This document shows positions 25,617 to 34,247 of a DNA stretch of 64,000 nt, one piece after another. Made by a program: the position numbers and the translations under genes. Numbering within the stretch: the first letter of the stretch is position 1; the number at the start of each line of letters is the position of its first letter. The stretch is taken from the NCBI GenBank assembly GCA_965215165.1, contig CBDCCX010000006.1, forward strand, positions 682,001-746,000, given 5' to 3'. The DNA comes from JANQRZ01 sp965215165. Lineage in GTDB: Bacteria; Bacteroidota; Rhodothermia; Rhodothermales; JANQRZ01. The notes below the pieces were generated by a model that was given only the letters and a program-made list of their open reading frames with translations, had not been told where the DNA came from and made no database searches.

Positions 25617-26036
25617 ATGAACCAGACCATCCAGGACACCACCGCCGCTTTCCGCGCCACCGCCGACACGTTCGTCGGAGCCGGGCGCGACCTATTCTAT
25701 GCCGGCCTCGGCCTGCTCGCCATGATCGAGGAGGAGACGCGCGACGGGTTCGACGCGCTCGTCCGCGAGGGCCGGCGCGTGGAGCGCGGCGACGCCCGTA
25801 CGCTCACCGCGAAGGCTGTCGAGGCCGTGGAGGACGAGGCCCGCGAGCTCGAGGAAGAGGTCGGCGAGGTGCGCCGCGCCGCCGACGAGATCGGCACCGA
25901 CATCGAGACTCGCATCGTCGAGACCATCGGGACGGTCCTGCACCGGATGAACGTGCCGACGCGCGACGACGTGGAGTCGCTCACGCGGAGCGTGGACCGG
26001 CTCAACAAGAAAGCCATCGCCCTCCGCGCGGCTTAA
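25617..26036 (+). CDS. phasin-family-like granule-associated helical protein
   Basis: 139 residues, helical throughout. An N-terminal amphipathic part (FVGAGRDLFYAGLGLLAMIE, 20-39) is followed by a charged coiled coil and the motif VLHRMNVPTRDDVESLTRSV (107-126), the PhaF/PhaI-type signature in which a short helix precedes P-TRDD. This motif recurs in the next gene (LGIPTRDEIAGLRKSV). It should coat PHA granules and limit their size. Placed between phaR and the larger paralogue; start fixed by CAGATG-proximal spacing (the ATG at 25617 directly follows ACGCAG). Confidence 0.72.
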   Translation: MNQTIQDTTAAFRATADTFVGAGRDLFYAGLGLLAMIEEETRDGFDALVREGRRVERGDARTLTAKAVEAVEDEARELEEEVGEVRRAADEIGTDIETRIVETIGTVLHRMNVPTRDDVESLTRSVDRLNKKAIALRAA

Positions 26037-26110
26037 GCGATCCCCACTCTACAGCCAACCCCACTTTACAGCCAAACGCAGACTTCCACCCGAACCCAGA
26101 GAAACCCATC

Positions 26111-26857
26111 ATGGCAAAGACCAAGAATACGTCCCTCCCGAACGATGTGCAGGAAGCGACGGAGCGCGTGCTCCTCGCCGGCGTCGGCGCGCTCTCCGTG
26201 GCCGAAGACGAGGGCAGCAAGCTCTTCAAAAAGCTCGTCAAGAAAGGCAAGAAGTACAACGGGGCCGGCCTCGAGCAGGTCGAGCAGATCCGCAAGCAGG
26301 TCGAGGGCCGCGCCGGGCAGGTCAAGCACGAGGTGGACCAGCAGACGGGCAAGGTCAAGAAGGCGCTCGACACGCAGATCGGCAAGGCGCGGCAGGTGGC
26401 CGACGGCGCGCTCGGCACGGTCGAGCAGCGCGTGCAGGAGGCCGTGACCGTCGCCCTCCAGGGGCTCGGCATCCCGACGCGCGACGAGATCGCCGGGCTT
26501 CGCAAGAGCGTGCAGCAGCTCTCGAAGAACCTCGACGCGCTCCGCCGCGAGCGCGAGATCGAGGCCGAGGCGCACCCCGAGGTCACGGCCCGCGCCACGG
26601 GCAACGGCTGGTACGAGATCGCGGTCCACGAGGTCGCCGTCGAGAAGGTGCACGGCGAGGAGGAGGCGGTCGAGCGCGTGGCGGCGCTGCAACGTGAGAA
26701 CTCGACCCTGACGGCCGACGAGCGCGCCGCCGGTGTGGAGGCCGTCAAGGGCGGCGGCGGGTGGTACCAGATCAAGCTGAACGGCCTGGTCGTTGAGAAG
26801 GTGCAGGGGCAGGAAGCCGCCGACGCGGCCGTGGCGCGGCTCGAAGCGCAGCGCTAA
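26111..26857 (+). CDS. phasin-like protein with a duplicated C-terminal GWY...VVEKV module
   Basis: 248 residues. Residues 1-150 are phasin-like: amphipathic N-terminus, a Lys-rich coiled coil (QGQVKHEVDQQTGKVKK-type heptads), then VALQGLGIPTRDEIAGLRKS. The last 95 residues contain two copies of a short beta-rich motif: NGWYEIAVHEVAVEKVHGEE (about 158-177) and GGWYQIKLNGLVVEKVQGQE (about 216-235). That duplicated module is not part of standard phasins; it could recruit a partner to the granule surface. Two hairpins follow within 145 bp. Confidence 0.7.
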   Translation: MAKTKNTSLPNDVQEATERVLLAGVGALSVAEDEGSKLFKKLVKKGKKYNGAGLEQVEQIRKQVEGRAGQVKHEVDQQTGKVKKALDTQIGKARQVADGALGTVEQRVQEAVTVALQGLGIPTRDEIAGLRKSVQQLSKNLDALRREREIEAEAHPEVTARATGNGWYEIAVHEVAVEKVHGEEEAVERVAALQRENSTLTADERAAGVEAVKGGGGWYQIKLNGLVVEKVQGQEAADAAVARLEAQR

Positions 26858-26917
26858 CGCGCCCTGCCATCGGCCCCTGTAGCCGATCTTTGGGTGCGAG
26901 CGGGCACGGACTCCACG

Positions 26918-26998
26918 CCGGTGGGGCGGTGCCGCCTCCCACCGCTTGCCCTCAGCCGGCGGAGGGCAGACCGCCTGGTATCAGAACCGGCGGTCTGC
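26918..26998 (+). terminator. two hairpins downstream of the phasin operon
   Basis: A first stem (CGGTGGG...CCCACCG, about 26918-26943) is followed by a perfect 10-bp stem GCAGACCGCC/GGCGGTCTGC at 26966-26998. Neither has a long T-tract. The pair probably reduces read-through into the patatin gene. Confidence 0.5.
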
Positions 26999-27087
26999 CG
27001 TGCCGTCCGCAGTCTCGTCCAAGCGGTCCCAGGTCGGCTGTGGGCTGAGGCGGCGAAGCTCGGAGCCAACCAACCGCTTCCCTCCCC

Positions 27088-28338
27088 ATGACCGACTCCC
27101 GCCCTGCGCCCGCCGGCCCCACGATCGCCCTTGCGCTGGCCGGCGGCGGGCCGGAGGGGGCGATCTACGAGATCGGCGCGCTCCGGGCGCTCGACGAGGC
27201 CATCGACGGGCTCGACCTGGCGCGGCTCCCGATCTACGTCGGGGTGTCGTCCGGGGCGTTCGTCGGGTCGTGCCTCGCCAACGGGATCGGGACGGCGCAG
27301 CTCTGCCGCAGCGTGGTGCGCGACGAGCCGGGCGAGCATCCGTTCCGGCCCGAGCTGTTCCTGACCCCGGCCTTCGGCGAGTGGGCGCGGCGCGGGGCCT
27401 CGGTGCCGAAGCGCGTCGTCGAAGGCCTGGCGGACTGGCTGTTCAAGCACGACTTCGAGGGCGGCTTAGTGACGGCGCTCACCGGGCGGCTCGGGCGCGC
27501 GCTGCCGGTCGGGCTTTTCGACAACCGGGGGATTCGAGATTACCTCCGGGACGTGTTCGCCCTGAAAGGTCGGACGGACGATTTCCGCCGCCTCGTCCCG
27601 CAGCTCACCATCGTCGCCTCGGACCTCAACTCGGGCGAGGCCGTCCGCTTCGGCGAGCCGGGGTTCGACCACGTCTCGATCGCTGAGGCCGTGCAGGCGT
27701 CGACGGCGCTGCCGGTGCTCTACCCGCCGGTGAGTATCGACGGCCGGGAGTACGTCGACGGCGTGCTGCTCAAGACCGTCCACGCCTCGGCCGCGCTCGA
27801 CGCCGGGGCGGACCTGGTGCTGTGCGTCAACCCGATCGTGCCCGTGGACACGGCGCGGGCCGTCGAGCAGGGCATCATGCGGCGCGGCAAGCTCATCGAC
27901 CGCGGGATGCCGGGCGTGCTGGCGCAGACCTTCCGCACGCTCATCCACTCGCGCCTGACGACGGGTATCGCGGCCTACGAGGCGCGCTACCCCGCGGACA
28001 TCCTGCTCTTCGAGCCGAGCCGGGAGGACTACCAGATGTTCTTCACGAACGTCTTCTCGTTCGAGTCGCGCAAGGCCGTCGTCGAGCACGCCTACCACGC
28101 GACGCTCGAGAGCCTGGCCGCGCGCCGCGCCGAGATTGCCCCCGTCCTCGAAGCGCACGGGCTGCGCCTGCGCGATGCCGTGCTCGACGACCCGGCCCCG
28201 CGCCTGTGGCCGGGCGTCGGGCTGGACCTGATGGAGGAGCCGGCGCAGATCGACGAGGCCGACCGGGGCACGCCGGTTGCGCGGACCCTCCGCGACGTGC
28301 TCGCCCGGCTGGACGCGGCCCTCGACCGGGCGGCGTAG
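27088..28338 (+). CDS. patatin-like phospholipase / lipid acyl hydrolase
   Basis: 416 residues. The oxyanion loop GGGPEG (residues 19-24), the nucleophile elbow GVSSG (Ser 54) and the catalytic Asp in YVDGVLL (Asp 224) form the Ser-Asp dyad. No signal peptide, so likely cytosolic. The C-terminal 150 residues extend beyond the patatin core and include DYQMFFTNVFSFESRKAVVE, seen in large bacterial patatins. It follows the PHA cluster by 230 bp on the same strand; a role in granule lipid or polymer turnover is possible but not shown. Confidence 0.9.
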   Translation: MTDSRPAPAGPTIALALAGGGPEGAIYEIGALRALDEAIDGLDLARLPIYVGVSSGAFVGSCLANGIGTAQLCRSVVRDEPGEHPFRPELFLTPAFGEWARRGASVPKRVVEGLADWLFKHDFEGGLVTALTGRLGRALPVGLFDNRGIRDYLRDVFALKGRTDDFRRLVPQLTIVASDLNSGEAVRFGEPGFDHVSIAEAVQASTALPVLYPPVSIDGREYVDGVLLKTVHASAALDAGADLVLCVNPIVPVDTARAVEQGIMRRGKLIDRGMPGVLAQTFRTLIHSRLTTGIAAYEARYPADILLFEPSREDYQMFFTNVFSFESRKAVVEHAYHATLESLAARRAEIAPVLEAHGLRLRDAVLDDPAPRLWPGVGLDLMEEPAQIDEADRGTPVARTLRDVLARLDAALDRAA

Positions 28339-28381
28339 GAGGGGTATCTTTCCGCCGCGCCCCCGCCGTCGATGTGTGCCC

Positions 28382-29374
28382 ATGCATCCTGCCTTCCTCC
28401 TGGTTCTCAAGACCGTCGCGTGCCTGGCGCTGCTGGGGAGCCTGCTGCTGGCCGTCAAGAGCCAGGACTCGCTGGCGGACATCCCCGAGGTGGGCTACAA
28501 GGTCGCCGAGGTGGAGCAGGTGGAGCCGGAGACGGCCTTCGTCGGGTCGAGCCACACCTACCGGCATGTGGACATCGCGCTCTTCGACAGCCTCCGGGGC
28601 GGCACGAGCTACAACCTCGGCTTGCGCGCGGCCGACGCCGTCGAGATCCATTACCAGGCCGAGCGGGCGCTCCGGCTGCCGAGCCTCCGGCAGCTCGTGG
28701 TCGAGCTCCGCACCGTCGGGACCGACGCGCAACTCCACAACCGCCGCAGCCGCCGCGCCTATTACCACCACGACCTGCGCCACGCCCGGCTGGCAGCCAG
28801 GGCGACCCTCGCGCTGGACCTCCCGCTGTCCGAGCGGCTCGGCATGGTCCGCGAGCGCTACGGCGTAGCGCTGGACCACTACATGATGACGGGGCAGGGC
28901 GACGCGCTGATCGCCGGGCGCGTCTACGAGTCGGCCCCCTACTCGCCGGGGGAGCGCCACGGGTTTGCGTCACTGGGAGGCGTGGCGGGGGATCAGGAGC
29001 GCCGCGCCGAGTTCCTGTCGTCAGAAGGCCAGGCGGACTTCGCCGAGCGCGTGCGACGGCTCCGGCAGCGGGCCTCGGCTGTCCCGACGCGCGCCGACTC
29101 CGTGATGGCTGACGTCTGGCTCGACCTCTACCGCCGCGCTGCGGCGCAGGGCGTCGAGGTCGTCTTCGTCGAACAGGTCGGCGAGCAGGAGGGCGCGGGC
29201 GTGGCGCGGCTGCTGGCCGAGGTGCTGCCGCCGGAGCGCCTGCTCATCTTCAACGACCCGGACCGCTACCCCGAGCTGTTCGACGTCGACGTCTGGTTCG
29301 ACCGGGGCCACCTCAACGAGCGCGGCGCGCGGCACCTGACGGAGCTGCTAGCCGCCCGGTTGCCGGCCGCCTGA
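28382..29374 (+). CDS. SGNH-like membrane-anchored acyltransferase partner, paralogue 1
   Basis: 330 residues. The ATG at 28382 gives an N-terminal membrane anchor (LVLKTVACLALLGSLLLAV, 8-26) with the rest outside the cytoplasm. Block I reads FVGSSHTYRHVD with a candidate nucleophile at Ser 56/57; the C-terminal block V reads DRGHLNERGA (Asp 307, His 310). This is the layout of AlgJ/AlgX/DltD-type proteins that work with an MBOAT. A second and a third paralogue and an MBOAT gene follow. Its last 250 bp are nearly identical to the corresponding part of paralogue 2. Confidence 0.7.
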   Translation: MHPAFLLVLKTVACLALLGSLLLAVKSQDSLADIPEVGYKVAEVEQVEPETAFVGSSHTYRHVDIALFDSLRGGTSYNLGLRAADAVEIHYQAERALRLPSLRQLVVELRTVGTDAQLHNRRSRRAYYHHDLRHARLAARATLALDLPLSERLGMVRERYGVALDHYMMTGQGDALIAGRVYESAPYSPGERHGFASLGGVAGDQERRAEFLSSEGQADFAERVRRLRQRASAVPTRADSVMADVWLDLYRRAAAQGVEVVFVEQVGEQEGAGVARLLAEVLPPERLLIFNDPDRYPELFDVDVWFDRGHLNERGARHLTELLAARLPAA

Positions 29375-29431
29375 GCCGCCCTCGTCCGCCGGGCCGTTCC
29401 GGTTTCCTCGACCGCTTTGCTTCGCCTCCCT

Positions 29432-30430
29432 ATGCACCCTGCCCGTAGAGTCGTCCTAAAGGCCGTCGCCCTGCCGCTCCTGGTGGGCGGCGTTCTGCTG
29501 GGCATCCACCGCCTGGACGATCACCGCGACATCGAGGAGGTCGGGTACAAAGGCCTGGAGGTGCAGGCCCTCGGCCCCGAGACCGTCTTCCTCGGCTCCA
29601 GCCACACCTACCGGCACATCGACCCGGCGCTGTTCGACAGCCTGCGGGGCGGGGGAACGAGCTACAACTTCGGGCTGCGCGGGGCGACGGCTCTCGAGTT
29701 CCACTACCAGGCCGAGGAGCTGCTCCGCCTGCCGTCGATCGAGCAGCTCGTGCTCGAGCTCCGGGTGATCGCGCCGGCCCCGGACCTGGCGAACCGGGAC
29801 AACCGCCGGACCTACTACTACCACGACCTCCGCCGCCTCCGGCTCGCCTCCGAGTCGGCCTTCGCCTACGACCGGCCGCTGAGCCGGACCGTGCAGGTCG
29901 TGCTCGGGCGGACGGGCGTGGCGATAGACAACTACTTCCTGCCGGGGCAGGGCGACGAGCTGATGGAGGGCCGCCTCTACGAGCCGAAGCCGTTCTCGCC
30001 GCTGGACCGGCGGGGGTTCTCGGTGCTGGACCATGACCCCGAGGTTACAAAGCGCAACGAGCAGTTCCTCACCCCGCGCGGGCAGGCCGTGTTCGCCAGG
30101 AAGGTGGAGATGATTCGGCAGCGGGCCTCGGCCGTCCCGACGCGTCCCGACTCGGTGATAGCCGGCATCTGGCTCGACCTCTACCGCCGCGCTGCGGCGC
30201 AGGGCGTCGAGGTCGTCTTCGTCGAGCACGTCGGCGAGCAGAACGTGGCCGGCGCGGCGCAGCTACTGAGCGAGATGTTGCCGCCGGAGCACCTGCTCGT
30301 CTTCAACGACCCGGACCGCTACCCCGAGCTGTTCGACGTCGACGTCTGGTTCGACCGGGGCCACCTCAACGAGCGTGGTGCTCGCCTGTTCACTACGATG
30401 CTGGCCGACCGTCTCCCCCTCGGCCCCTAG
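29432..30430 (+). CDS. SGNH-like membrane-anchored acyltransferase partner, paralogue 2
   Basis: 332 residues, same plan as the preceding gene: membrane anchor (VLKAVALPLLVGGVLLGI), block I FLGSSHTYRHID, block V DRGHLNERGA. The ATG at 29432 is chosen by alignment with paralogue 1 (MHPA...). The stop codon TAG overlaps the left end of a short inverted-repeat element (30428-30607): TA is the flank and G its first base, so the original 3' end may differ. Between about 30150 and 30380 the DNA is almost identical to paralogue 1. Confidence 0.7.
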   Translation: MHPARRVVLKAVALPLLVGGVLLGIHRLDDHRDIEEVGYKGLEVQALGPETVFLGSSHTYRHIDPALFDSLRGGGTSYNFGLRGATALEFHYQAEELLRLPSIEQLVLELRVIAPAPDLANRDNRRTYYYHDLRRLRLASESAFAYDRPLSRTVQVVLGRTGVAIDNYFLPGQGDELMEGRLYEPKPFSPLDRRGFSVLDHDPEVTKRNEQFLTPRGQAVFARKVEMIRQRASAVPTRPDSVIAGIWLDLYRRAAAQGVEVVFVEHVGEQNVAGAAQLLSEMLPPEHLLVFNDPDRYPELFDVDVWFDRGHLNERGARLFTTMLADRLPLGP

Positions 30431-30607
30431 GTCGTGTGGACATTCACCCAGATCGGCTCTCACGGGCCCTATTCCGTCCTCGCTACGTTTTGCTCGTCGC
30501 CCGATGCTAGGGCATCGGGCTTCTCCGGGACGCGTCCCTCGCACGCCTTGCGAGACCGAAATCGTGACCTCGCGCGAGCCTGACCTCGCCATTGTCCACA
30601 CGACCTA
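30428..30607. mobile_element. MITE-like element with 15-bp perfect terminal inverted repeats
   Basis: TAGGTCGTGTGGACA at 30428-30442 and its exact complement TGTCCACACGACCTA at 30593-30607 bound 180 bp with no reading frame. If TA is the target duplication, the element proper runs 30430-30605 and starts with GG, as in the IS5 (IS427-like) group; this family link is inference. An inner hairpin CCCGATGC/GCATCGGG lies at 30500-30519. It separates SGNH paralogue 2 from the MBOAT gene. Confidence 0.75.
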
Positions 30608-30620
30608 ACCCTGCTGCGCC

Positions 30621-32129
30621 GTGCTGTTCAACTCGCTCGCCTTCCTGATCTTCTTCCCGCTCGTCGTCGGGATTTACTTCCTCACCCCGCCGCGCCACCG
30701 CTGGGCGTGGCTGCTGGCGGCCAGCTACTTCTTCTACGGCTGGTGGCGCATCGACTACCTCGCGCTGATCGTCTTCTCGACGCTCGTCGACTACGGGGCC
30801 GGCCTGGCGATGGGGCGGCGCGAGACGAGGGCCGGGCGGCGGCCGTTCCTGATCCTGAGCCTGGTGAGCAACCTGGGGCTGCTGTTCACCTTCAAGTACC
30901 TCGGCCTGTTCACGCGCACGGCCGAGCGCTTCGTGGCCGTCGCCGGGGGCGACGTCTCGCTGCCGGCGCTGGAGCTGCTGCTGCCGGTGGGGATCAGCTT
31001 CTACACGTTCCAGACGCTGGCCTACACCATCGACGTGTACCGGGGCAAGCAGGAGCCGGAGCGGCACCTGGGCATCTTCGCGCTCTACGTGAGCTTCTTC
31101 CCGCAGCTCGTCGCCGGGCCGATCGAGCGCAGCCAGCACCTGCTGCCGCAGTTCCACCAGACCTTTAGCCTCGACGAGGCGCGCATCGGGGCGGGCTTCC
31201 GCACGATGTTGTGGGGCTTCTTCATCAAGTGCGTCGTGGCCGACCGCCTGGCCCCGTACGTCGATGCCGTCTACGCCGACCCGTCGGGCTTCTCGGGGCT
31301 CGCCGTCTGGGCGGCGACCTACGCGTTCGCCTTCCAGATCTACGGCGACTTCGCCGGCTACAGCCTGATCGCCATCGGCTCGGCGCGGGTGATGGGCTAC
31401 GACCTGATGGACAACTTCCACCGGCCCTACTTCTCGAAGTCGATCTCCGAGTTCTGGCGGCGGTGGCACATCAGCCTGTCGACCTGGTTCCGGGACTACC
31501 TCTACATCCCGCTCGGCGGCAACCGGGTGGCGCGGTGGCGGTGGTACGTCAACATGATGGTCGTCTTCGCGGTGAGCGGTCTGTGGCACGGCGCGGCGTG
31601 GACGTTCGTGGTGTGGGGCGTGCTCCACGGCGGCTATCTCGCCATCGGCGCGGCGACGGGGCCGTTCCGGGACCGGCTCTGGGCCCGCGCCGAGACGGCG
31701 TACCGCCGGGGCGTGCGGCGCGGCGAGGTGGTCGAGCGCGTGGGAGCCGACGCGCCGGTGGAGGGCAGCGCCGCGCGGCGGTGGGTGCAGATGCTGGTCA
31801 CGTTCCACCTGGTGCTGCTGGCGTGGGTCTTCTTCCGGGCCAAGAGCCTGAGCGGAGCGCTGCTGCTGATCCGCCGCGCCTTCGAGGTCATCCCGGACAC
31901 GATCACCTCGCCGCTGCTGCCGGGCTTCACGGGCGTGGAGCTGGCCCTCACGGCGGTGGCGGTCCTAACATTGATTGCCGTGGACCTGCTGGAGCGGCGG
32001 CGCTCGTTCGCCGACTGGGTCGGGCGGCTCTCCCTGGTGCCGCGCTGGGGGCTCTACGTCTTCCTCGGCGCGGTCATCGTCCTCTTCGGAGCCTACGGCG
32101 AGACAACGTTCATCTACTTCCAGTTCTAG
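30621..32129 (+). CDS. MBOAT family membrane O-acyltransferase (AlgI-like)
   Basis: 502 residues, about 10-12 membrane segments. The start is a GTG at 30621 (MLFNSLAFLIFFPLVVGIYF, the usual N-terminus of AlgI-type enzymes). Conserved features: SYFFYGWW (35-42), LPVGISFYTFQTLAY (121-135), RRWHISLSTWFRDYLYIPLG (280-299, His 283) and the catalytic His 323 in SGLWHGAAWTFV. It would move acyl groups across the inner membrane to an SGNH partner that O-acylates an exopolysaccharide or cell-wall polymer. The third SGNH paralogue begins at the base after its stop, so these two are translationally coupled. Confidence 0.93.
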   Translation: MLFNSLAFLIFFPLVVGIYFLTPPRHRWAWLLAASYFFYGWWRIDYLALIVFSTLVDYGAGLAMGRRETRAGRRPFLILSLVSNLGLLFTFKYLGLFTRTAERFVAVAGGDVSLPALELLLPVGISFYTFQTLAYTIDVYRGKQEPERHLGIFALYVSFFPQLVAGPIERSQHLLPQFHQTFSLDEARIGAGFRTMLWGFFIKCVVADRLAPYVDAVYADPSGFSGLAVWAATYAFAFQIYGDFAGYSLIAIGSARVMGYDLMDNFHRPYFSKSISEFWRRWHISLSTWFRDYLYIPLGGNRVARWRWYVNMMVVFAVSGLWHGAAWTFVVWGVLHGGYLAIGAATGPFRDRLWARAETAYRRGVRRGEVVERVGADAPVEGSAARRWVQMLVTFHLVLLAWVFFRAKSLSGALLLIRRAFEVIPDTITSPLLPGFTGVELALTAVAVLTLIAVDLLERRRSFADWVGRLSLVPRWGLYVFLGAVIVLFGAYGETTFIYFQF

Positions 32130-33218
32130 ATGATGCCCTCTGCGCTCAGAGTCCTCGCTAAAGCGGTCGTCATGCCGTTGCTGCTTGGGGCGGTGCTGGT
32201 GGTCATCCAGCGCTTCGACAGCTACCGGGACATCCGCAAGCTGGGCTTCAAGCTCGACGAAGTCGCGCGGCTGGAGCCGGAGACCGTCTTCCTCGGCTCC
32301 AGCCAAACGTACCACCACGTCGACCCTGCGCTCTTTGACAGCCTTCACGGCGGCCGCAGCTACAACTTCGGGATGCCCGGCGCGCCTGGGCTCGAAAGTC
32401 ACTTCTGGGCCGAACGCTTCCTCGAGCGCCCCTACATCCGCCGGCTGGTTATCGAGATTCGGCCCGTGGCTGTCTTGGCGGAGGTCGTGGAGAACCGCCA
32501 GAACCGGCGGACCTACTACTACCACGACCTCCGCCGAGCCTGGATCGGGATGAACGTGGCGCTGGCCTCCGGTCTCCCGTGGTGGACGCGGTGGGCGGCG
32601 GCGAGGACGCGGGCCGTGGGCCTGCTTCACCACTACACCCTTATCGGACAAGGGGAGCGGTTGTTCGTGGGACCCTCGCACGGGGACGAGCCGCTGCCGT
32701 CGTTCGACCGGCAGGGACATGCCGCCCTGGACGGGGAGCTCGCGCGCGCGCGGCAGCTAAGGGCGGAGCGTACGGGGGCAGAGCGGGCCAAGGCCGAAGC
32801 CCTCATCCGAAGCCTCCAGCGCCGGCGCAAGACGCGCCAGATCCCCAAGGAGCGAGCCGTCTTCGAGCGGAACATGGCTGAGTTACAGAGGCGCGCCGAG
32901 GCCGTGCCCGATGCGATACAAGAGGCCAGCGCCGAGGTGTGGGTCGAGCTGTACCAGCGCGCTGCGGCACGCGGAGTCGAGGTCTACTTCGTGGAGCAGC
33001 CGGGCGGGGGCGGCGAGACAGCAGGCCTCAGCCTGCTCCTCGGCAACGCCTTGCCGCCGGGGCGCGTCATCGTCCTCAGAGACCCGCTCCGCTATCCCCA
33101 GCTTCTCAGCGAGGACTACTGGTTCGACATCGGGCATATGTCTGGGAAAGGGGCCCGATGGGAGACCTCCGTGCTGGCCGAACAACTCCCGCTGCTGCCG
33201 AACCAGCCGCCGCGCTAG
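32130..33218 (+). CDS. SGNH-like membrane-anchored acyltransferase partner, paralogue 3
   Basis: 362 residues. The start ATG directly follows the MBOAT stop TAG (TAGATG). Anchor: VLAKAVVMPLLLGAVLVVI (6-24). Block I FLGSSQTYHHVD carries the candidate Ser; block V reads WFDIGHMSGKGA (Asp and His kept). It is more diverged than paralogues 1 and 2 and has a charged helical insert (RQLRAERTGAERAKAEALIR, about 207-226). Coupling suggests that it is the dedicated partner of the MBOAT. Its stop overlaps the stop of the convergent ctaA gene by four bases. Confidence 0.7.
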   Translation: MMPSALRVLAKAVVMPLLLGAVLVVIQRFDSYRDIRKLGFKLDEVARLEPETVFLGSSQTYHHVDPALFDSLHGGRSYNFGMPGAPGLESHFWAERFLERPYIRRLVIEIRPVAVLAEVVENRQNRRTYYYHDLRRAWIGMNVALASGLPWWTRWAAARTRAVGLLHHYTLIGQGERLFVGPSHGDEPLPSFDRQGHAALDGELARARQLRAERTGAERAKAEALIRSLQRRRKTRQIPKERAVFERNMAELQRRAEAVPDAIQEASAEVWVELYQRAAARGVEVYFVEQPGGGGETAGLSLLLGNALPPGRVIVLRDPLRYPQLLSEDYWFDIGHMSGKGARWETSVLAEQLPLLPNQPPR

Positions 33219-34135
33219 CCGGCGACGACCGGCCGCCGCTCGCCGAGCGCCGAGGCCGCCAGCACCACCAGGCCGATCCAGATCAGGTCGGTCAGCAACA
33301 GGTGGACGAGCTGGAGCGGCACCGGGGCCAGCAGCCGCACATTCGCGAGGCCGACCGCGAGCTGCGTCAGGTAGAGGCTCCCGACGCCGAGGCTGAGGAC
33401 CTGCGCCGTCACCCGGTCCGTCCGCCGCGCCAGCACGGCCGAGGCCGCAACGGCAACGCCGACCAGCAGCGCCAGCAGCGGGTGGTAGATCCGCAGCCCG
33501 ACGAGCGCCGCCACGACCGGGTCCGTCGCCGGGTCGATCCCGCCGCCCAAGGTGAGGGTGTCGCCGAGTGCGGTGACCGCTCCGCTCGCGCCGAGCACGA
33601 AGACGCCGCCGAGCGCGGCCCCGAGCGCGACGCCGAGCGCGCCCTGCCCCCGAAGCCGAATCGCCCGCCCGCCGCCGGCCCACCACGCGGTCAGCGTGAG
33701 CGCCGCCAGCAGCAGGAAGGTGTTGAGCAGGTGCGCCGCGATCACCCATCCCCGCAGCACCGACACGTTGTACGCCACCAGCTCCAGCTTCACCAGCGCC
33801 ATCCCGATGAGGGCTTCGGTCCCCATGAACGCGACCGACCACGCCGCGCCCTTTCGCACGAGCGAGCCTTTCGGGAAGAGGCGGAGCGCACCCACCAACA
33901 GGCCCACGGCGAGGAGTCCGGCCAGCCCGCTCGTCAGCCGGTGCCCGAACTCGACGAGCGTCGCGACCGTCTCGGCGCGCGGGATGACCTCGCCGTTGCA
34001 AAGCGGCCAGTGGTCGCCGCAGCCCGCGCCGGACCCGCTCGCGCGGACGTACCCACCCCACACGATCACAAGGACGGTGTAGATGAGCAGCGCCCAGGCG
34101 TAGGCGACGAAGCGGCGGACGGGAGGGTGCATCAC
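33215..34135 (-). CDS. ctaA: COX15/CtaA family heme A synthase
   Basis: 306 residues, about eight membrane helices. It converts heme O to heme A for cytochrome oxidase. Signatures: YVRASGSGAGCGDHWPLCNG (28-47) with the conserved Cys pair, EFGHRLTSGLAGL (about 62-74) with a heme-ligand His, and RIYHPLLALLVG in the second half. Start at 34135 (MMHPPV) or one codon later. No other cytochrome oxidase genes are in the window. Confidence 0.92.
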   Translation of the reverse strand: MMHPPVRRFVAYAWALLIYTVLVIVWGGYVRASGSGAGCGDHWPLCNGEVIPRAETVATLVEFGHRLTSGLAGLLAVGLLVGALRLFPKGSLVRKGAAWSVAFMGTEALIGMALVKLELVAYNVSVLRGWVIAAHLLNTFLLLAALTLTAWWAGGGRAIRLRGQGALGVALGAALGGVFVLGASGAVTALGDTLTLGGGIDPATDPVVAALVGLRIYHPLLALLVGVAVAASAVLARRTDRVTAQVLSLGVGSLYLTQLAVGLANVRLLAPVPLQLVHLLLTDLIWIGLVVLAASALGERRPVVAG

Positions 34136-34211
34136 GGAGCGGTTGGGTGGCCTGAGGGGAAAGGCGCGGTGGGCGGTTCGGTTCCGGCCGTGGAGGTCGG
34201 CCGGGCATGAA

Positions 34212-34247
34212 AAGGCGGTGCCCCCTAGACTGTGGGGACACCGCCTT
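34212..34247 (-). terminator. terminator hairpin that the broken propeller/LamG gene reads through
   Basis: Stem AAGGCGGTG-CCCC / GGGG-CACCGCCTT followed on the minus strand by TTTTC. The reading frame of the upstream (minus-strand) gene continues through it without a stop, so the gene's true 3' end was lost and its terminator now follows directly. Confidence 0.7.

Noticed and set aside
32883..34247. Long minus-strand frame that fuses the broken propeller/LamG gene with sequence antisense or out of frame to ctaA and SGNH paralogue 3
   Set aside because: After the terminator hairpin the residues are Arg/Pro/Ala-rich shadow of ctaA in another frame; only the part above 34248 is a real gene remnant.
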